Program-made: the position numbers and the translations under genes | In this document: positions 28,193-43,314 of the stretch, in pieces | Layout: the number at the start of each line of letters is the position of its first letter | Numbering within the stretch: the first letter of the stretch is position 1 | The notes under the pieces: model-generated | Told to the model about the DNA's origin: nothing | What the model saw: the letters and a program-made list of their open reading frames with translations, nothing else | Databases searched by the model: none | Source of the DNA: Bifidobacterium sp. ESL0728 | Lineage (GTDB): Bacteria > Actinomycetota > Actinomycetes > Actinomycetales > Bifidobacteriaceae | Direction of reading: 5' to 3' | DNA length: 64,000 nucleotides | Assembly: GCF_029392015.1 (NCBI RefSeq) | Contig: NZ_CP113925.1 | Span: forward strand, 1,798,001-1,862,000

Positions 28193-28206
28193 CGAACGTT
28201 TGTTCT
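28193..28206. promoter_or_regulatory. LexA (SOS) box 1
   Basis: CGAACGTTTGTTCT matches the Gram-positive LexA operator CGAAC-N4-GTTCG at all but the last base. It lies 30 bases before the LysM gene start and about 105 before lexA, so it can repress both. Confidence 0.8.
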
Positions 28207-28243
28207 ATATTGGCACACATGTTCGAAAAAAGCAAGGCGAAAT

Positions 28244-28257
28244 CGAACATCTGTTTG
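28244..28257. promoter_or_regulatory. LexA (SOS) box 2
   Basis: CGAACATCTGTTTG matches CGAAC-N4-GTTCG with one mismatch and lies 54 bases before the lexA start codon. A weaker half site (CGAACATCTGTAC) at 28177-28189 overlaps the ribosome-binding side of the LysM gene. Confidence 0.65.
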
Positions 28258-28310
28258 AAATCCTCAAGAAAATGGGTTATGCTGTAAGTCAAACGCCGAA
28301 AGGAACTATC

Positions 28311-29036
28311 GTGAGCAGCCTTCCACCTATCCACAATCCGCATGGCAACTTCAGCCAGGCCACGCCGAACCAGCAGTTGACGGACCGCCAGCGCAAGGTA
28401 TTGGAAGCCGTGCGCAGCCACGTTTCACGTTACGGTTTCGCGCCTTCATTCCGCGAGATAGGCGAGGAAGCGGGGCTCAAAAGCCCGTCTTCGGTCAAGC
28501 ATCAACTTGAGGTCCTTGAAGACAAAGGCTATATCAGAATGAACGCCAATAAAGGCCGGGCCATTGAGTTGGTGGAAACCGAGTCCAATATCGCCGAGAA
28601 AAATCGTACCTCCACCGTACTTCCGTTCAGCTCCGACGACGAAACAGACGAGGCCATCGCCCAGTCGCACGATATTCCCTTGGTCGGCCGTATCGCAGCC
28701 GGCACACCCATTACGGCAGAGCAGCATGTCGACGATGTGATGAGACTTCCCGAACGCTTGACCGGCAACGGCAACCTGTTCATGCTTGAGGTCCATGGCG
28801 ATTCGATGATCGACGCGGCGATCTGCGACGGCGATTTCGTGGTGGTGCGCGAACAGGAGACGGCGGAAAACGGCGATATCGTCGCAGCTCTGCTCGACGG
28901 TGAGGCAACGGTCAAAACCTTCCAAAAAGACCACGGCCACGTCTGGCTGATGCCGCACAACCCGGCCTATTCCCCCATCGACGGCACTTATGCCAAGGTG
29001 ATGGGCAAGGTGGTCACCGTCCTGCGCAAGATCTGA
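28311..29036 (+). CDS. lexA: SOS repressor LexA
   Basis: LexA represses DNA-damage genes and is inactivated by RecA-stimulated self-cleavage. The 241 residues have a winged-helix N-terminus (LTDRQRKVLEAV, GFAPSFREIGEEAG, SPSSVKHQLEVLEDKGYI), the Ala-Gly cleavage site in GRIAAGTPI, the catalytic Ser in VHGDSMID and the catalytic Lys in EATVKTF. The frame is open from 27822, but GTG at 28311 after AAAGGAA matches the family start. Two LexA boxes lie upstream, and a strong terminator follows. Confidence 0.96.
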   Translation: MSSLPPIHNPHGNFSQATPNQQLTDRQRKVLEAVRSHVSRYGFAPSFREIGEEAGLKSPSSVKHQLEVLEDKGYIRMNANKGRAIELVETESNIAEKNRTSTVLPFSSDDETDEAIAQSHDIPLVGRIAAGTPITAEQHVDDVMRLPERLTGNGNLFMLEVHGDSMIDAAICDGDFVVVREQETAENGDIVAALLDGEATVKTFQKDHGHVWLMPHNPAYSPIDGTYAKVMGKVVTVLRKI

Positions 29037-29051
29037 ACCAATATTCTTCAT

Positions 29052-29093
29052 AAAAATGCCGATATCGCAGTTGAGCTGCATACCGGCATTTTT
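29052..29093. terminator. Bidirectional terminator after lexA
   Basis: AAAAATGCCG...CGGCATTTTTA forms a long near-perfect stem with an A-run before and a T-run after, 15 bases past the lexA stop. It can end transcription from lexA and from the opposite strand; the CDF gene converges on it. Confidence 0.85.
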
Positions 29094-29247
29094 ATTCCAG
29101 CAATCCTGTTTCCAGAGACACGCGAACGTCAATGCAATAATCGACACAGATATAGGTTTTGCATTCACAAAACACAGAAAACCGCGGAGTGCCGTCACGA
29201 ACAAACCGGTTTGCCAAGCACTGTGCCCAAACATCATCAACGCGATT

Positions 29248-30228
29248 TCAGCGATGAATCTTCTCGCTCTGGGACTGGCTGAAGCCCTGTGGCTCCAGCT
29301 GGAAAGTGGTGTGGGGAATCGAAACCGAGAAATGGTCGGTCAAACAGGTGTGCAGTTGGTGGAGAATATCGGCGCCCTGGGCCATTGTCAGCCCCGGTTC
29401 CACCACGACGTGAGCGGTGAGAATCGGCATGCCGGTGGCCACCGTGGAGGCATGCACATCGTGGACGTCGATGACGTGGTCGACGCTTTTCATATGCTTG
29501 CGCACTTCGTCCAAGTCCAGACCTTCCGGTGTTTCCTCAAGCAGCACCTTGACGGCGTTTTTCATCAATACGAAGGCACGGGGCACGATCAGCAACGCAA
29601 TCACCGCACCGGCTACGGCATCGAAACCGTGCCAACCGGTGGTCATGATGACGATGGCGGAAACCACGACGGTAAACGAACCAAGCGCGTCGTTCATGGT
29701 CTCCAGGAAGGCCGCGCGCATATTCATGTTGTCCTTGTGCTGGCCGGAAAGCACGAAGACGGAAATGATGTTGAATACCAAGCCGAGAATACCAAAGCCC
29801 AGCAGCATGCCGACGCTTTGCACCTCGTCACCGGAAACGCCGGCCAGACGCAAAACCGCCTCAACCAACGCGTAGACGCCGACGGCCATCAGAATCAGCG
29901 CGCCAAGACCTGCGGTGATCGGCTCAAGTCTGGCCCAGCCCCAAGTCCGCTCTTTATCAGGCTTTCTGCGCATCAGCACAGCCGTAATGGTGGAGGCGGT
30001 CAAAACCGCGACATCCGTAAGCATGTGAGCACAATCGACCAGAAGCGCCAGAGAGCCTGTGATAATAGCGCCGACAACCTCGACCACGAAAATCGTCAGG
30101 GTGAGCGCCAGCGTCACCATCAGCCTGCTCTGATGTTCCTTCGCTTTGCCTTGCCCGTTTGCGGATCGCGTTTCCTTCGCCGTTTGCGTATCCTTCCGCG
30201 TTTCCGCGTCCTGCCCCAGCGATGCCAT
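29248..30228 (-). CDS. Cation diffusion facilitator (metal exporter)
   Basis: This CDF-family proton antiporter would export divalent metals (Zn, Co, Mn or similar). The 326 residues have a hydrophilic, charged N-terminus, six membrane segments from about residue 36, and a C-terminal cytoplasmic domain. The TM2 metal site is the normal HMLTD (HxxxD), but at TM5 the family HxxxD reads ETMND, so the His is replaced by Glu. That can alter metal choice. ATG at 30228 follows GGGAG. It is a single gene with no metal-responsive regulator beside it. Confidence 0.92.
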   Translation of the reverse strand: MASLGQDAETRKDTQTAKETRSANGQGKAKEHQSRLMVTLALTLTIFVVEVVGAIITGSLALLVDCAHMLTDVAVLTASTITAVLMRRKPDKERTWGWARLEPITAGLGALILMAVGVYALVEAVLRLAGVSGDEVQSVGMLLGFGILGLVFNIISVFVLSGQHKDNMNMRAAFLETMNDALGSFTVVVSAIVIMTTGWHGFDAVAGAVIALLIVPRAFVLMKNAVKVLLEETPEGLDLDEVRKHMKSVDHVIDVHDVHASTVATGMPILTAHVVVEPGLTMAQGADILHQLHTCLTDHFSVSIPHTTFQLEPQGFSQSQSEKIHR

Positions 30229-30696
30229 ATTTTCTCCCTGTCCAAACCGTCGGTGTCAACGAAGCCGGAAACCTACATTCCCTTCGGTCCTCGCCGGTTT
30301 GGCGTAAATCTGCTTTTCGAATGCCAAATACATCTCGTTACTGGTGACACTATACGCGTCAAAATCTAAGCTTCAGTTGGGTTTTACGGCTCAGAGCCGA
30401 AGAACAAGCAGGTCGCACAATATTGTGCATTTCACTTTTCTTTGACACTAAAACCGACAATCTTTTTCATTGTCAGAAAGATAGTTGACATCCCGATAAA
30501 TTGTCATACTAAAACGACGATGCCGCCACTGCTTCGAGGAAAGCAGCGACGGCATGCACGCACCATGCATCAGTCAATCATCATTCTTTGCCAACAGATA
30601 ACCAAGGATTCAATCTCCAAAATCCGAAGGCATCAGACAGACCGAGTGAGCGGACGGACGATGACAAACAATGACCGATAAAACGCCAACCAATAA
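30229..30696. other. Intergenic region between CDF gene and ldh
   Basis: This 468-base region lies upstream of the CDF gene and downstream of ldh. It contains the probable ldh terminator (30520-30556), a small hairpin GACAAT/ATTGTC near 30456, and an A/T-rich stretch. No open frame with a convincing start or product was seen. Confidence 0.5.
30520..30556 (-). terminator. Probable ldh terminator
   Basis: On the minus strand ATGCCGTCGCTGCTT pairs with its imperfect complement across a short loop and is followed by CGTCGTTTTAG. It is 140 bases past the ldh stop. The T-tract is weak and displaced. Confidence 0.55.
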
Positions 30697-32029
<1,333 letters not shown>

Positions 32030-33532
32030 CTAGTCGATTGCCTGATCCATGACTTGTGCGGCCAAACGAGAATCGACATCGGCCTGCAACGCCACGCCGT
32101 CGGCCTGATATTCCTCCTTCTCCACCTTGCCATACTCGCGCACGCGGGAAAGCAGGGAGCCTGCCTCGTCGGTGTACGGCAGCAACGCCTCGACATGGAC
32201 CTGCGGCACGGGCAAGGCCTTTTCAACAGTCTTGCGCAAGTCATCCAAACCGCTTTCGTCGGCGGCGGAGACGATCAGCGCGTCGGGACGGATGTTGTGC
32301 AGACGGTCGAGCGTGCCCTGATCGACCTGGTCGGCCTTGTTGAAGGCGAGGATATGCGGGATATCGGTTGCGCCGTCGATGCCGGCAAGCACATCGTTGA
32401 CCGCCTCGATCTGCGCGAACGGGTCGGTGGTGGAAGCATCGACGACATGCAGGATGACGTCGGCCTCGCCGATTTCCTCAAGTGTGGACTTGAAGGCCTC
32501 GACCAGCTGTGTGGGCAAGCGGCGCACGAAACCGACCGTATCGACGTAAGCATAAAGACGTCCGTCGGAGGCTTTGGCGCGACGCACCGCAGTATCGAGA
32601 GTTGCGAAAAGCGCATTGCCGACCAACTCGCCGGAATTGGTCAGACGGTTGACCAGCGATGACTTGCCTGCGTTGGTATAGCCGACTACGGCAACGGTGG
32701 GCAGGCCATAGCGATGTCGCGAGCCGCGCTTGACCGCACGGGCCGGAGCCATGGCACGGATTTGCTTCTTGAGGCGGGCGATGCGGGTGCGGATGACTCG
32801 ACGGTCCATTTCGATCTGTGTCTCGCCGGGACCACGGGAACCGATGCCGCCGTTGACGCCTGCCGCCTGGCCGCCAGCCTGACGGGAAAGCGAACCACCC
32901 CAACCACGTAGCCTCGGGAGCATGTATTCCAGCTGCGCGAGCTCCACCTGTGCCTTGCCTTCGCGGCTGGTGGCGTGCTGGGCGAAAATGTCAAGAATGA
33001 CGGCGGTGCGGTCGACCACCTTGACCTTGGTGGCGTCCTCAAGCGCACGACGTTGGCTAGGAGCCAGGTCGCCGTCGACGATGATGGTGTCGGCCTCGCA
33101 CTGCGCCACGATTCCGGCGATTTCCTTGGCCTTGCCCCGGCCGACGTAAGTGGCTGCGTCAGGCTTCAAACGATGCTGCAAGACGCCGTCGCAGACCACG
33201 GCACCAGCGGTGTGCGCGAGCGCCGCCAGTTCTCGCAGCGATTCCTCGGCCTGCTCGATGGTGGTGTCGACGTTCGACCACACCCCCACCAACACGACGC
33301 GCTCAAGCCGGACCTTGCGGTATTCGACGTCCGTCTCATCCTGCATCTCGCCCAAACCGGTGACATGCTTGAGCTCATTGCGCGACTCGCGCTCGCTCCA
33401 TTCCTCGGCCCCCGGGACGCGCCCATCGCTGTTCTCCTGCAAGATGTCGGACTTGCGCCCCAGCACCTCGTTCTGCCGCTCCTGTTCGCCACGCTCTGCT
33501 TGAGCGCCCTTACGCCCGTCGTCAGTAACCAA
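32030..33532 (-). CDS. hflX: GTPase HflX
   Basis: HflX is a ribosome-binding GTPase that splits stalled or heat-damaged 70S ribosomes. The 500 residues have an N-terminal HflX domain with the RLRGWGGSLSRQAGG and GSRGPGETQIE glycine-rich linker, then the G domain: G1 GYTNAGKSS, G3 DTVGFV, G4 NKAD and a G5-like SAAD. The start is TTG at 33532, after AAAGG. The first 70 residues are a hydrophilic extension. It is a single gene between ldh and a divergent methyltransferase gene. Confidence 0.95.
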   Translation of the reverse strand: MVTDDGRKGAQAERGEQERQNEVLGRKSDILQENSDGRVPGAEEWSERESRNELKHVTGLGEMQDETDVEYRKVRLERVVLVGVWSNVDTTIEQAEESLRELAALAHTAGAVVCDGVLQHRLKPDAATYVGRGKAKEIAGIVAQCEADTIIVDGDLAPSQRRALEDATKVKVVDRTAVILDIFAQHATSREGKAQVELAQLEYMLPRLRGWGGSLSRQAGGQAAGVNGGIGSRGPGETQIEMDRRVIRTRIARLKKQIRAMAPARAVKRGSRHRYGLPTVAVVGYTNAGKSSLVNRLTNSGELVGNALFATLDTAVRRAKASDGRLYAYVDTVGFVRRLPTQLVEAFKSTLEEIGEADVILHVVDASTTDPFAQIEAVNDVLAGIDGATDIPHILAFNKADQVDQGTLDRLHNIRPDALIVSAADESGLDDLRKTVEKALPVPQVHVEALLPYTDEAGSLLSRVREYGKVEKEEYQADGVALQADVDSRLAAQVMDQAID

Positions 33533-33683
33533 TAAGCCAACCTTTCAAGTTCGATTATTCATCTTTTCTCAAGCATATTCGGTGAGGTGAACTCGTTTCA
33601 CTGTTCCGATATACAACTATTATTGAAAACCTGTTATCGGAACACGGCCAAAGCCGGAACACTCGGGGACATTGCGGGGCGAA

Positions 33684-34361
33684 ATGAACGAAAAAACGGA
33701 ACAAAATCAAAAAAAGACCGACACCAATCACGATAAGAACGAACAGTATTTTTCCGCTGAACCTACTTCCCGGGACGTACGGCGGAATCTGCACGTTTCA
33801 CTGCGCGGGCACGATGTGGACGTCGAGGTTTCCAACGGGGTGTTTTCGGCGCATCGGCTGGATTTGGGGACCTCCGTTTTGCTGCGGCACGCGCCACAAG
33901 CGCCGGAAAGCGGGACGTTTCTCGACATCGGCTGCGGATGGGGTCCGATTGCGCTGGCACTTGGAATGGAGTCGCCCAAAGCTGATATCTGGGCGCTTGA
34001 CGTCAATGAACGTGCACTGGAACTGACGAAAACCAACGCCGAAAAACTTGGGCTTGGCGAGCGGATACATGCAGTAAAGGCAACAGAGATACCAACAGAT
34101 TTGACCTTTGACTTGATTTGGTCGAACCCGCCGATCCGCGTGGGCAAAGACGAGTTGCACGCGTTGCTTATGGCCTGGCTTCCCCGACTTAACACGAACG
34201 GATACGCCTATCTCGTCGTGCAGAAAAACCTCGGCAGCGACTCCCTGATCAAGTGGCTATCAGCCGAGCTCGGAAATGATTTTTCCGTGACCAAATACGC
34301 AAGTTCCAAAGGCTACCGCGTCATCGAGGTACACCGGTTAAGCGAAGAAAACGCAAGGTAA
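33684..34361 (+). CDS. RsmC-like SAM-dependent methyltransferase
   Basis: This class I methyltransferase of the MTS/RsmC type (225 residues) probably methylates rRNA at guanine N2. Motif I is FLDIGCGWGPIAL, followed by ALDVNERALELT, and motif IV is SNPPIRVGK, close to the NPPF/Y signature of N-methylating enzymes. It resembles the single-domain C-terminal half of RsmC and lacks its N-terminal domain. The ATG at 33684 follows a GGGG stretch. The exact target base is not known from sequence. Confidence 0.85.
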   Translation: MNEKTEQNQKKTDTNHDKNEQYFSAEPTSRDVRRNLHVSLRGHDVDVEVSNGVFSAHRLDLGTSVLLRHAPQAPESGTFLDIGCGWGPIALALGMESPKADIWALDVNERALELTKTNAEKLGLGERIHAVKATEIPTDLTFDLIWSNPPIRVGKDELHALLMAWLPRLNTNGYAYLVVQKNLGSDSLIKWLSAELGNDFSVTKYASSKGYRVIEVHRLSEENAR

Positions 34362-34572
34362 ATCGCGCAATATAACAAAGAATCAAGAAGCCTCAACCAA
34401 TAACTGCGATCGATAAAGCGTCGGGCGTAGGATCGGACGTAAAATCAACAAAAATATGTATGACGTTCGATAAAATTTACGTAATCAACACGTCTGATAA
34501 TTTACCGCACAATTACCGAGATAGCCAAGATTTTCACGGTTTGCCGGGGTTGTGCGTACTATTAGAGAGCTT

Positions 34573-38853
<4,281 letters not shown>

Positions 38854-38891
38854 TCGCCTCGACTCATCGTTGCCGAATTGTCCCAACGATG

Positions 38892-38934
38892 TTTCCGGTG
38901 GCTCGTGCTTCTTGGACACACAAGCCACCGGAAA
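38892..38934 (+). terminator. Hairpin after hrpA
   Basis: TTTCCGGTGGCT pairs with AGCCACCGGAAA across a long loop 39 bases after the hrpA stop. A T-run (GGTTTTTC) follows but six bases late, so it is a probable rather than classical terminator. Confidence 0.6.
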
Positions 38935-39077
38935 TTCAAGGTTTTTCTCGATTGTCTTAATTCACCTCTTCCCGTCCAATCACGACGATTTCGTAGATGG
39001 CAAATCACCATTGCATGATGCAACAATTTGCACAACTTGACTTTTCTGCCGGTAAACTTTCATGGGTGGACGATACC

Positions 39078-40001
39078 ATGGCTTACGTGACGTTATCTTC
39101 CAAGTCCCGCAGTGGCTCCCACCCTGTCAGCAAATTCATCGCGACCAGCAAACGCAAATGGCACAAGGCCGGCGTGCCCGCAAAGGTGGGTGCGGTGCTC
39201 GGCGGTATCGTCGCGGTGATCTGCGTGATGGCGCTGGTGATGGGGCTCGTTCGCACGGTCCAGTGGCATATCGAGGTCACCAATGCGCAGAAACATCAGG
39301 AAGAACTCGTCCAGAAATACGATTTCGACCCTGGCAACATCATCTCCGACGCGCAGTTCTTCAACGCCGATGCCATGAGCCAGGCCGAAGTGCAGGCCTT
39401 CATCATCAAGCACGGACCGAACTGCACCTCCGCCAACTGCCTGCCCGTTAAGACTTTCGATACAACAGACATCGCCGCCAACAGCCTCTGCAAGGCTTAC
39501 AAAGGCGCCAAGGGCGAGTCCGCGAGTGCCATCATCTATAAGTCCTCACAGGCCTGCGGCGTCAGCGAAAAAGTGCTCCTGACCGTAATGCAAAAAGAGC
39601 AGCATCTCATAGGCTCCGCCAACCCCACCGACTTCCAGTACAAGGCCGCCATGGGCCTGAGCTGTCCGGACGATGCCGACTGCGACCCGCAATATGCAGG
39701 CTTCTTCAATCAGGTCTATGGTTCGGCAAAACGGTTCAAGTACTATCAGGCCCACGAAGACAAGTACGGCTACCACGTCGGCACACTCAACTACGTGCAG
39801 TACCACCCGAACAAAAGCTGCGGCGGCACCCAAGTCTACATCCGCAACCAAGCCACGGCCTTACTCTACGTCTACACGCCCTACCAGCCCAACACGGCTG
39901 CGCTGGCCGCGGGCTTCAATGAGGGCGATTCCTGCTCGAGCTACGGCAACCGCAACTTTGCCCTGATCTACAACAACTGGTTCGGCGACCCGCGCAAGTA
40001 A
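39078..40001 (+). CDS. Membrane-anchored extracellular protein, lysozyme-like
   Basis: This 307-residue protein has a basic N-terminus, one membrane segment at about 37-61 (AVLGGIVAVICVMALVMGLV) and an outward C-terminal domain found in many actinobacterial secreted proteins. The domain has four or more Cys, an early DAMSQAEVQAFI stretch, and LLTVMQKEQHLI with a conserved Glu that could be catalytic. It then has YQAAMG-like and FFNQVYGSAKRF blocks. A cell-wall hydrolase role is a guess based on this lytic-transglycosylase-like pattern. ATG at 39078 follows GGTGGA. Confidence 0.75.
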   Translation: MAYVTLSSKSRSGSHPVSKFIATSKRKWHKAGVPAKVGAVLGGIVAVICVMALVMGLVRTVQWHIEVTNAQKHQEELVQKYDFDPGNIISDAQFFNADAMSQAEVQAFIIKHGPNCTSANCLPVKTFDTTDIAANSLCKAYKGAKGESASAIIYKSSQACGVSEKVLLTVMQKEQHLIGSANPTDFQYKAAMGLSCPDDADCDPQYAGFFNQVYGSAKRFKYYQAHEDKYGYHVGTLNYVQYHPNKSCGGTQVYIRNQATALLYVYTPYQPNTAALAAGFNEGDSCSSYGNRNFALIYNNWFGDPRK

Positions 40002-40048
40002 GACAGTCTGCCGAAATCCGCTGCCGCCATTTCAAGCATCAATAAGCA

Positions 40049-40077
40049 GCTGAGCACTACTCAGCGGTTTCAAAATG
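40049..40077. repeat. Degenerate CTCAGCGG...AAAATG repeat, single copy
   Basis: GCTGAGCACTACTCAGC is a 6-base inverted repeat with a 5-base centre. It runs into GGTTTCAAAATG, the same layout as the copies at 41754-41771 and 41876-41893. It lies between the preceding plus-strand gene and the end of the MFS gene. Confidence 0.5.
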
Positions 40078-40185
40078 TCATACTGGCACCCTACCGAACC
40101 AAACCGTCTATGAGTGCCTAAGTAGGCTATTTATGGAGGATTCTGTCATTCCGAACTTCTGCAGGAACCAGTCCACACGATGGAA

Positions 40186-41484
40186 CTACTTGATATAGCG
40201 ACGCAGCAGACTGGTGACGACCACTGCCAGGAGCGCGAAAACGGCACCGAACGGGCCGAGCCAGGTCAGGCCGAGCGCGCTGTTGGCCAAGCCGCCGACA
40301 GCTGACCCCAAGGCAATGCCGATGTTGAACGACATCGATTCCAGCGACGAAGCCAGATTGAGGCAGCCGGGGTGCGAGGATTCCGCCACGTCCATATAAA
40401 GCACCTGCGAGGATGCGTTTTGCAGGTACATCAGCATGCCGAGGGCGATGAGCAGCGGCACGCCAAGCCAGGGTAGGAAATGCACGAGCGGCAACGCGCA
40501 AAGGCAGACCAGCTGGGTAAGGTAAATGGGCCGGATACGCGCCAACGGTTCGACACCCCGGCCACGATCCGCCAACTTGCCGCCGTAAAGGTTGCTCCAG
40601 AGACTGGCCAAGCCGAAGACGACCAGGCCGGCGCTCAGATACTGTTGCGGCAGATGGATTTCGTCACGCATGATAGGCGTCAGATAGGTATAAAAAACAT
40701 AACTGGCGGCGGCACCGCAAAGAACGGCAGCGATGCCCAGATCGATACGCGGGTCGAAGAAAAGCTTGAACTGGGCGAGGAAACCGATGCGGTGAACTTG
40801 GCCACCACTATGAGGCAGCACCGCAATCATCAAAATCATCAGCACCACGCTCAGGGTGACAATCAGCCAGAACGTCCAACGCCAGCCGCACACGCCAGCA
40901 AGCCACGTTCCCACCGGCACGCCTGCCACGGAAGCCAGCGAAAATCCGGAGAACACCCAAGCGATGAATTTCGTGCGATGCTGCGGGTCGGTGACTTCGC
41001 CGGAATAGGTCATCGACATCGCCACCAACGTGCCCGAAACCACTGCAATGACCATGCGGGCCACCACCAGAAACGCGAAATTCGGGGCGATTGCGCACAG
41101 GACGTTGCCAAGAATAAAGACGACCACAAGCGCCATATGAGTGGGAAAGCGCGGGAAACGGCCGCTTAGGGCCGAACCGATGGGAGTGGCCGGCGCGTAG
41201 ACGAAGGCGAATATCGAAACCAGATTGCCGACGGCGACTTCCGAGACGGAAAGCCCTTTCGCGATATCAGGCAAAATGCCGACGACGATGAATTCGCTCA
41301 TCCCGAGCATGAAACTCATGGCCACCAACGTGAAAACGGGCAGGTTCCAAAAGCAATGTTTCGCAGGTTGATCCGCCGCGAATTGAGCGCCCTTGGACTG
41401 GGAATCAACGGGTTGCGAGTCACCGGACTGAGCATTTCCGTTTATCGCTTTGCCATTGTGACGCTGCGCTGCCTGTCCCATCAT
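40186..41484 (-). CDS. MFS exporter, DHA1 family
   Basis: This major facilitator (432 residues, about twelve membrane segments) starts with a hydrophilic tail of about 45 residues. FMLGMSEFIVVGILPDIA and VGNLVSIFAFVYAPATPI are typical of the AraJ/sugar-efflux and drug-efflux group, and the A-loop has ALSGRFPR. It probably extrudes a sugar or drug with protons; the substrate is not predictable from sequence. No regulator gene lies next to it. Confidence 0.88.
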   Translation of the reverse strand: MMGQAAQRHNGKAINGNAQSGDSQPVDSQSKGAQFAADQPAKHCFWNLPVFTLVAMSFMLGMSEFIVVGILPDIAKGLSVSEVAVGNLVSIFAFVYAPATPIGSALSGRFPRFPTHMALVVVFILGNVLCAIAPNFAFLVVARMVIAVVSGTLVAMSMTYSGEVTDPQHRTKFIAWVFSGFSLASVAGVPVGTWLAGVCGWRWTFWLIVTLSVVLMILMIAVLPHSGGQVHRIGFLAQFKLFFDPRIDLGIAAVLCGAAASYVFYTYLTPIMRDEIHLPQQYLSAGLVVFGLASLWSNLYGGKLADRGRGVEPLARIRPIYLTQLVCLCALPLVHFLPWLGVPLLIALGMLMYLQNASSQVLYMDVAESSHPGCLNLASSLESMSFNIGIALGSAVGGLANSALGLTWLGPFGAVFALLAVVVTSLLRRYIK

Positions 41485-41742
41485 TTTGCCTTTGCTGTTC
41501 TTCTGACCTTATTCGATCGTGCTTTTCGACTACCCCGTTTCAGCACGTTCATCATGAAATAATACGGACAGGAGGTGTCAAAAGCAGAGCCAACACGCCC
41601 GAATTGCACGGGCCAAGTCAACAAGTGCATCTGATGAAAAGCGCATCAATCCGATGGATCCCAGTCGAAGCCGGCAGTATGGAATTGCTGCCGCACATCA
41701 ATCGAATCCGCACACCAAGCAAATGAAACCTCCATAAACAAG

Positions 41743-41894
41743 CCGTTGGACAACACCCAGCGGTCCAAAATGGAGAAAACCACCAATACCGCCATTTTCA
41801 CGCCACTCAGCAGCACTCAGCGGCGTATTCATGACGAATTCATCATTTACCGCCACATCCATGCCATTCACCCACACCCAGTGGCCAGAAAATG
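41743..41894. repeat. Degenerate repeat cluster between MFS gene and glnA
   Basis: This part of the 423-base gap (41485-41907) has repeated motifs ACACCCAGCGGTCCAAAATG (41752-41771), GCACTCAGCGGCG (41813-41825) and ACACCCAGTGGCCAGAAAATG (41873-41893). An inverted CGCCACTCAGC...GGCG structure lies between them (41801-41825). No coding sequence was recognised, and the rest of the gap is featureless to my reading. Confidence 0.6.
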
Positions 41895-41907
41895 CCGGAA
41901 ACCCATG

Positions 41908-43245
41908 TCAGAGCTTCGGCAGGAACTTCTCCAGCTCGTAGCGGGTGACCTGGCGACGGTAATCGTCCCACTCCTGACGCTTGTTGCGCAGGAAGTATTC
42001 GAAGACATGCTCACCCAAAACGCCGGCGACGAAGTCGGATTTCTCCATCACCTTCAGCGCCTCGTCGAGGTTTTCCGGCAACGGTTCGATGCCCATGGCC
42101 TTGCGCTCCGCATCGGTCAGATCCCAGACCGCGTCGCTGGTCGGCTCGCACAACGTCATCTTCTGCTCGATGCCATCGAGGCCGCTGGCCAAAAGCACCG
42201 AAAACGCAAGATACGGGTTCGCGACCGGGTCGAGCGCACGGTATTCCATACGTGCCGAATTGCCCTTGCCCGGCTTGTACTGCGGGATGCGCAGCAGCGC
42301 GGAACGGTTGTTGTGGCCCCAGCAGACGTAGCTCGGGGCCTCGTTGCCGCCCCACAAGCGCTTGTAGGAGTTGACGTACTGGTTGGTGATCGCGCTGATT
42401 TCGCGGGCATGATAAAGAATACCGGCGGCGAACTGGCGGGCGATCAACGACATGTTGAATTCCTGCCCGGCCTCATAGAAGGCATTCGAATCCCCTTCGA
42501 AAAGGCTCAGGTGGGTGTGCATGCCGCTGCCGGGCTGGTCGGTCAGAGGCTTGGGCATGAAGCTGGCGTGGATGCCGCGTTCCAGCGAAATCTCCTTGAC
42601 CACGGTACGGAAGGTCATGATGTTGTCGCTGGTCGCCATCGCGTCGGCGTAACGCAGATCGATCTCGTTCTGGCCTGGGCCGACCTCATGGTGCGAGTAT
42701 TCGACGGAAATGCCCATCTGCTCAAGCATGTTGACGGCGGCGCGGCGGAAATCCATTCCCGGGCTGCGCGGCACGTGGTCGAAGTAGGTGCCGTAATCGA
42801 CAGGCGTAGGCGGCTCGCCCCAATCGTCCTGCTGCTCGAAGAGATAGAACTCAATCTCGGGGTGGACGTAGAAGGTGAAACCCTTCTCCTTGGCCTTTTG
42901 AAGCTCCTGCTCCAAAACGTGGCGCGGGTCGCCGAGCGACGGTTCGCCGTCAGGGGTCAGGATGTTGCAAAACATGCGGGCGGTGCCTTGCGGGCCGTCA
43001 CGCCAAGGCAACAGCTGGAAAGTGGAAGGATCCGGCCTGACGATCATGTCGTCTTCGGAGACGCGGGTCATGCCCTCGATCGCCGAACCATCGAAGCCGA
43101 GACCTTCCTCAAAGGCATCCTCAAGTTCTGCAGGCGCGATGGCTACGGACTTCAACGTTCCCAGCACGTCGGTGAACCACAAACGAATAAATCGCACATC
43201 GCGTTCCTCGACGGTACGCAAGGCGAATTCTTGCTGTTTATCCAT
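41908..43245 (-). CDS. glnA: Glutamine synthetase, type I
   Basis: This enzyme makes glutamine from glutamate, ammonia and ATP. The 445 residues contain FDGSAIEGM, the EIEFYLF and NEIDLRYADA metal-binding blocks, the MPKPLTDQPGSGMHTHLS and RAALDPVANPY-type substrate/ATP blocks. The adenylylation loop (NLYDLPP) of the GSI-beta type is absent, so it belongs to the shorter GSI-alpha form and should not be controlled by adenylylation. A 16-base inverted repeat lies 69 bases before the start. ATG at 43245. Confidence 0.94.
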   Translation of the reverse strand: MDKQQEFALRTVEERDVRFIRLWFTDVLGTLKSVAIAPAELEDAFEEGLGFDGSAIEGMTRVSEDDMIVRPDPSTFQLLPWRDGPQGTARMFCNILTPDGEPSLGDPRHVLEQELQKAKEKGFTFYVHPEIEFYLFEQQDDWGEPPTPVDYGTYFDHVPRSPGMDFRRAAVNMLEQMGISVEYSHHEVGPGQNEIDLRYADAMATSDNIMTFRTVVKEISLERGIHASFMPKPLTDQPGSGMHTHLSLFEGDSNAFYEAGQEFNMSLIARQFAAGILYHAREISAITNQYVNSYKRLWGGNEAPSYVCWGHNNRSALLRIPQYKPGKGNSARMEYRALDPVANPYLAFSVLLASGLDGIEQKMTLCEPTSDAVWDLTDAERKAMGIEPLPENLDEALKVMEKSDFVAGVLGEHVFEYFLRNKRQEWDDYRRQVTRYELEKFLPKL

Positions 43246-43314
43246 AACCCTATGGTCTCACGGCATTATTACATTCCAGTTAAAAATTGGGATTGCGCCA
43301 AGCTGATGTAAATT

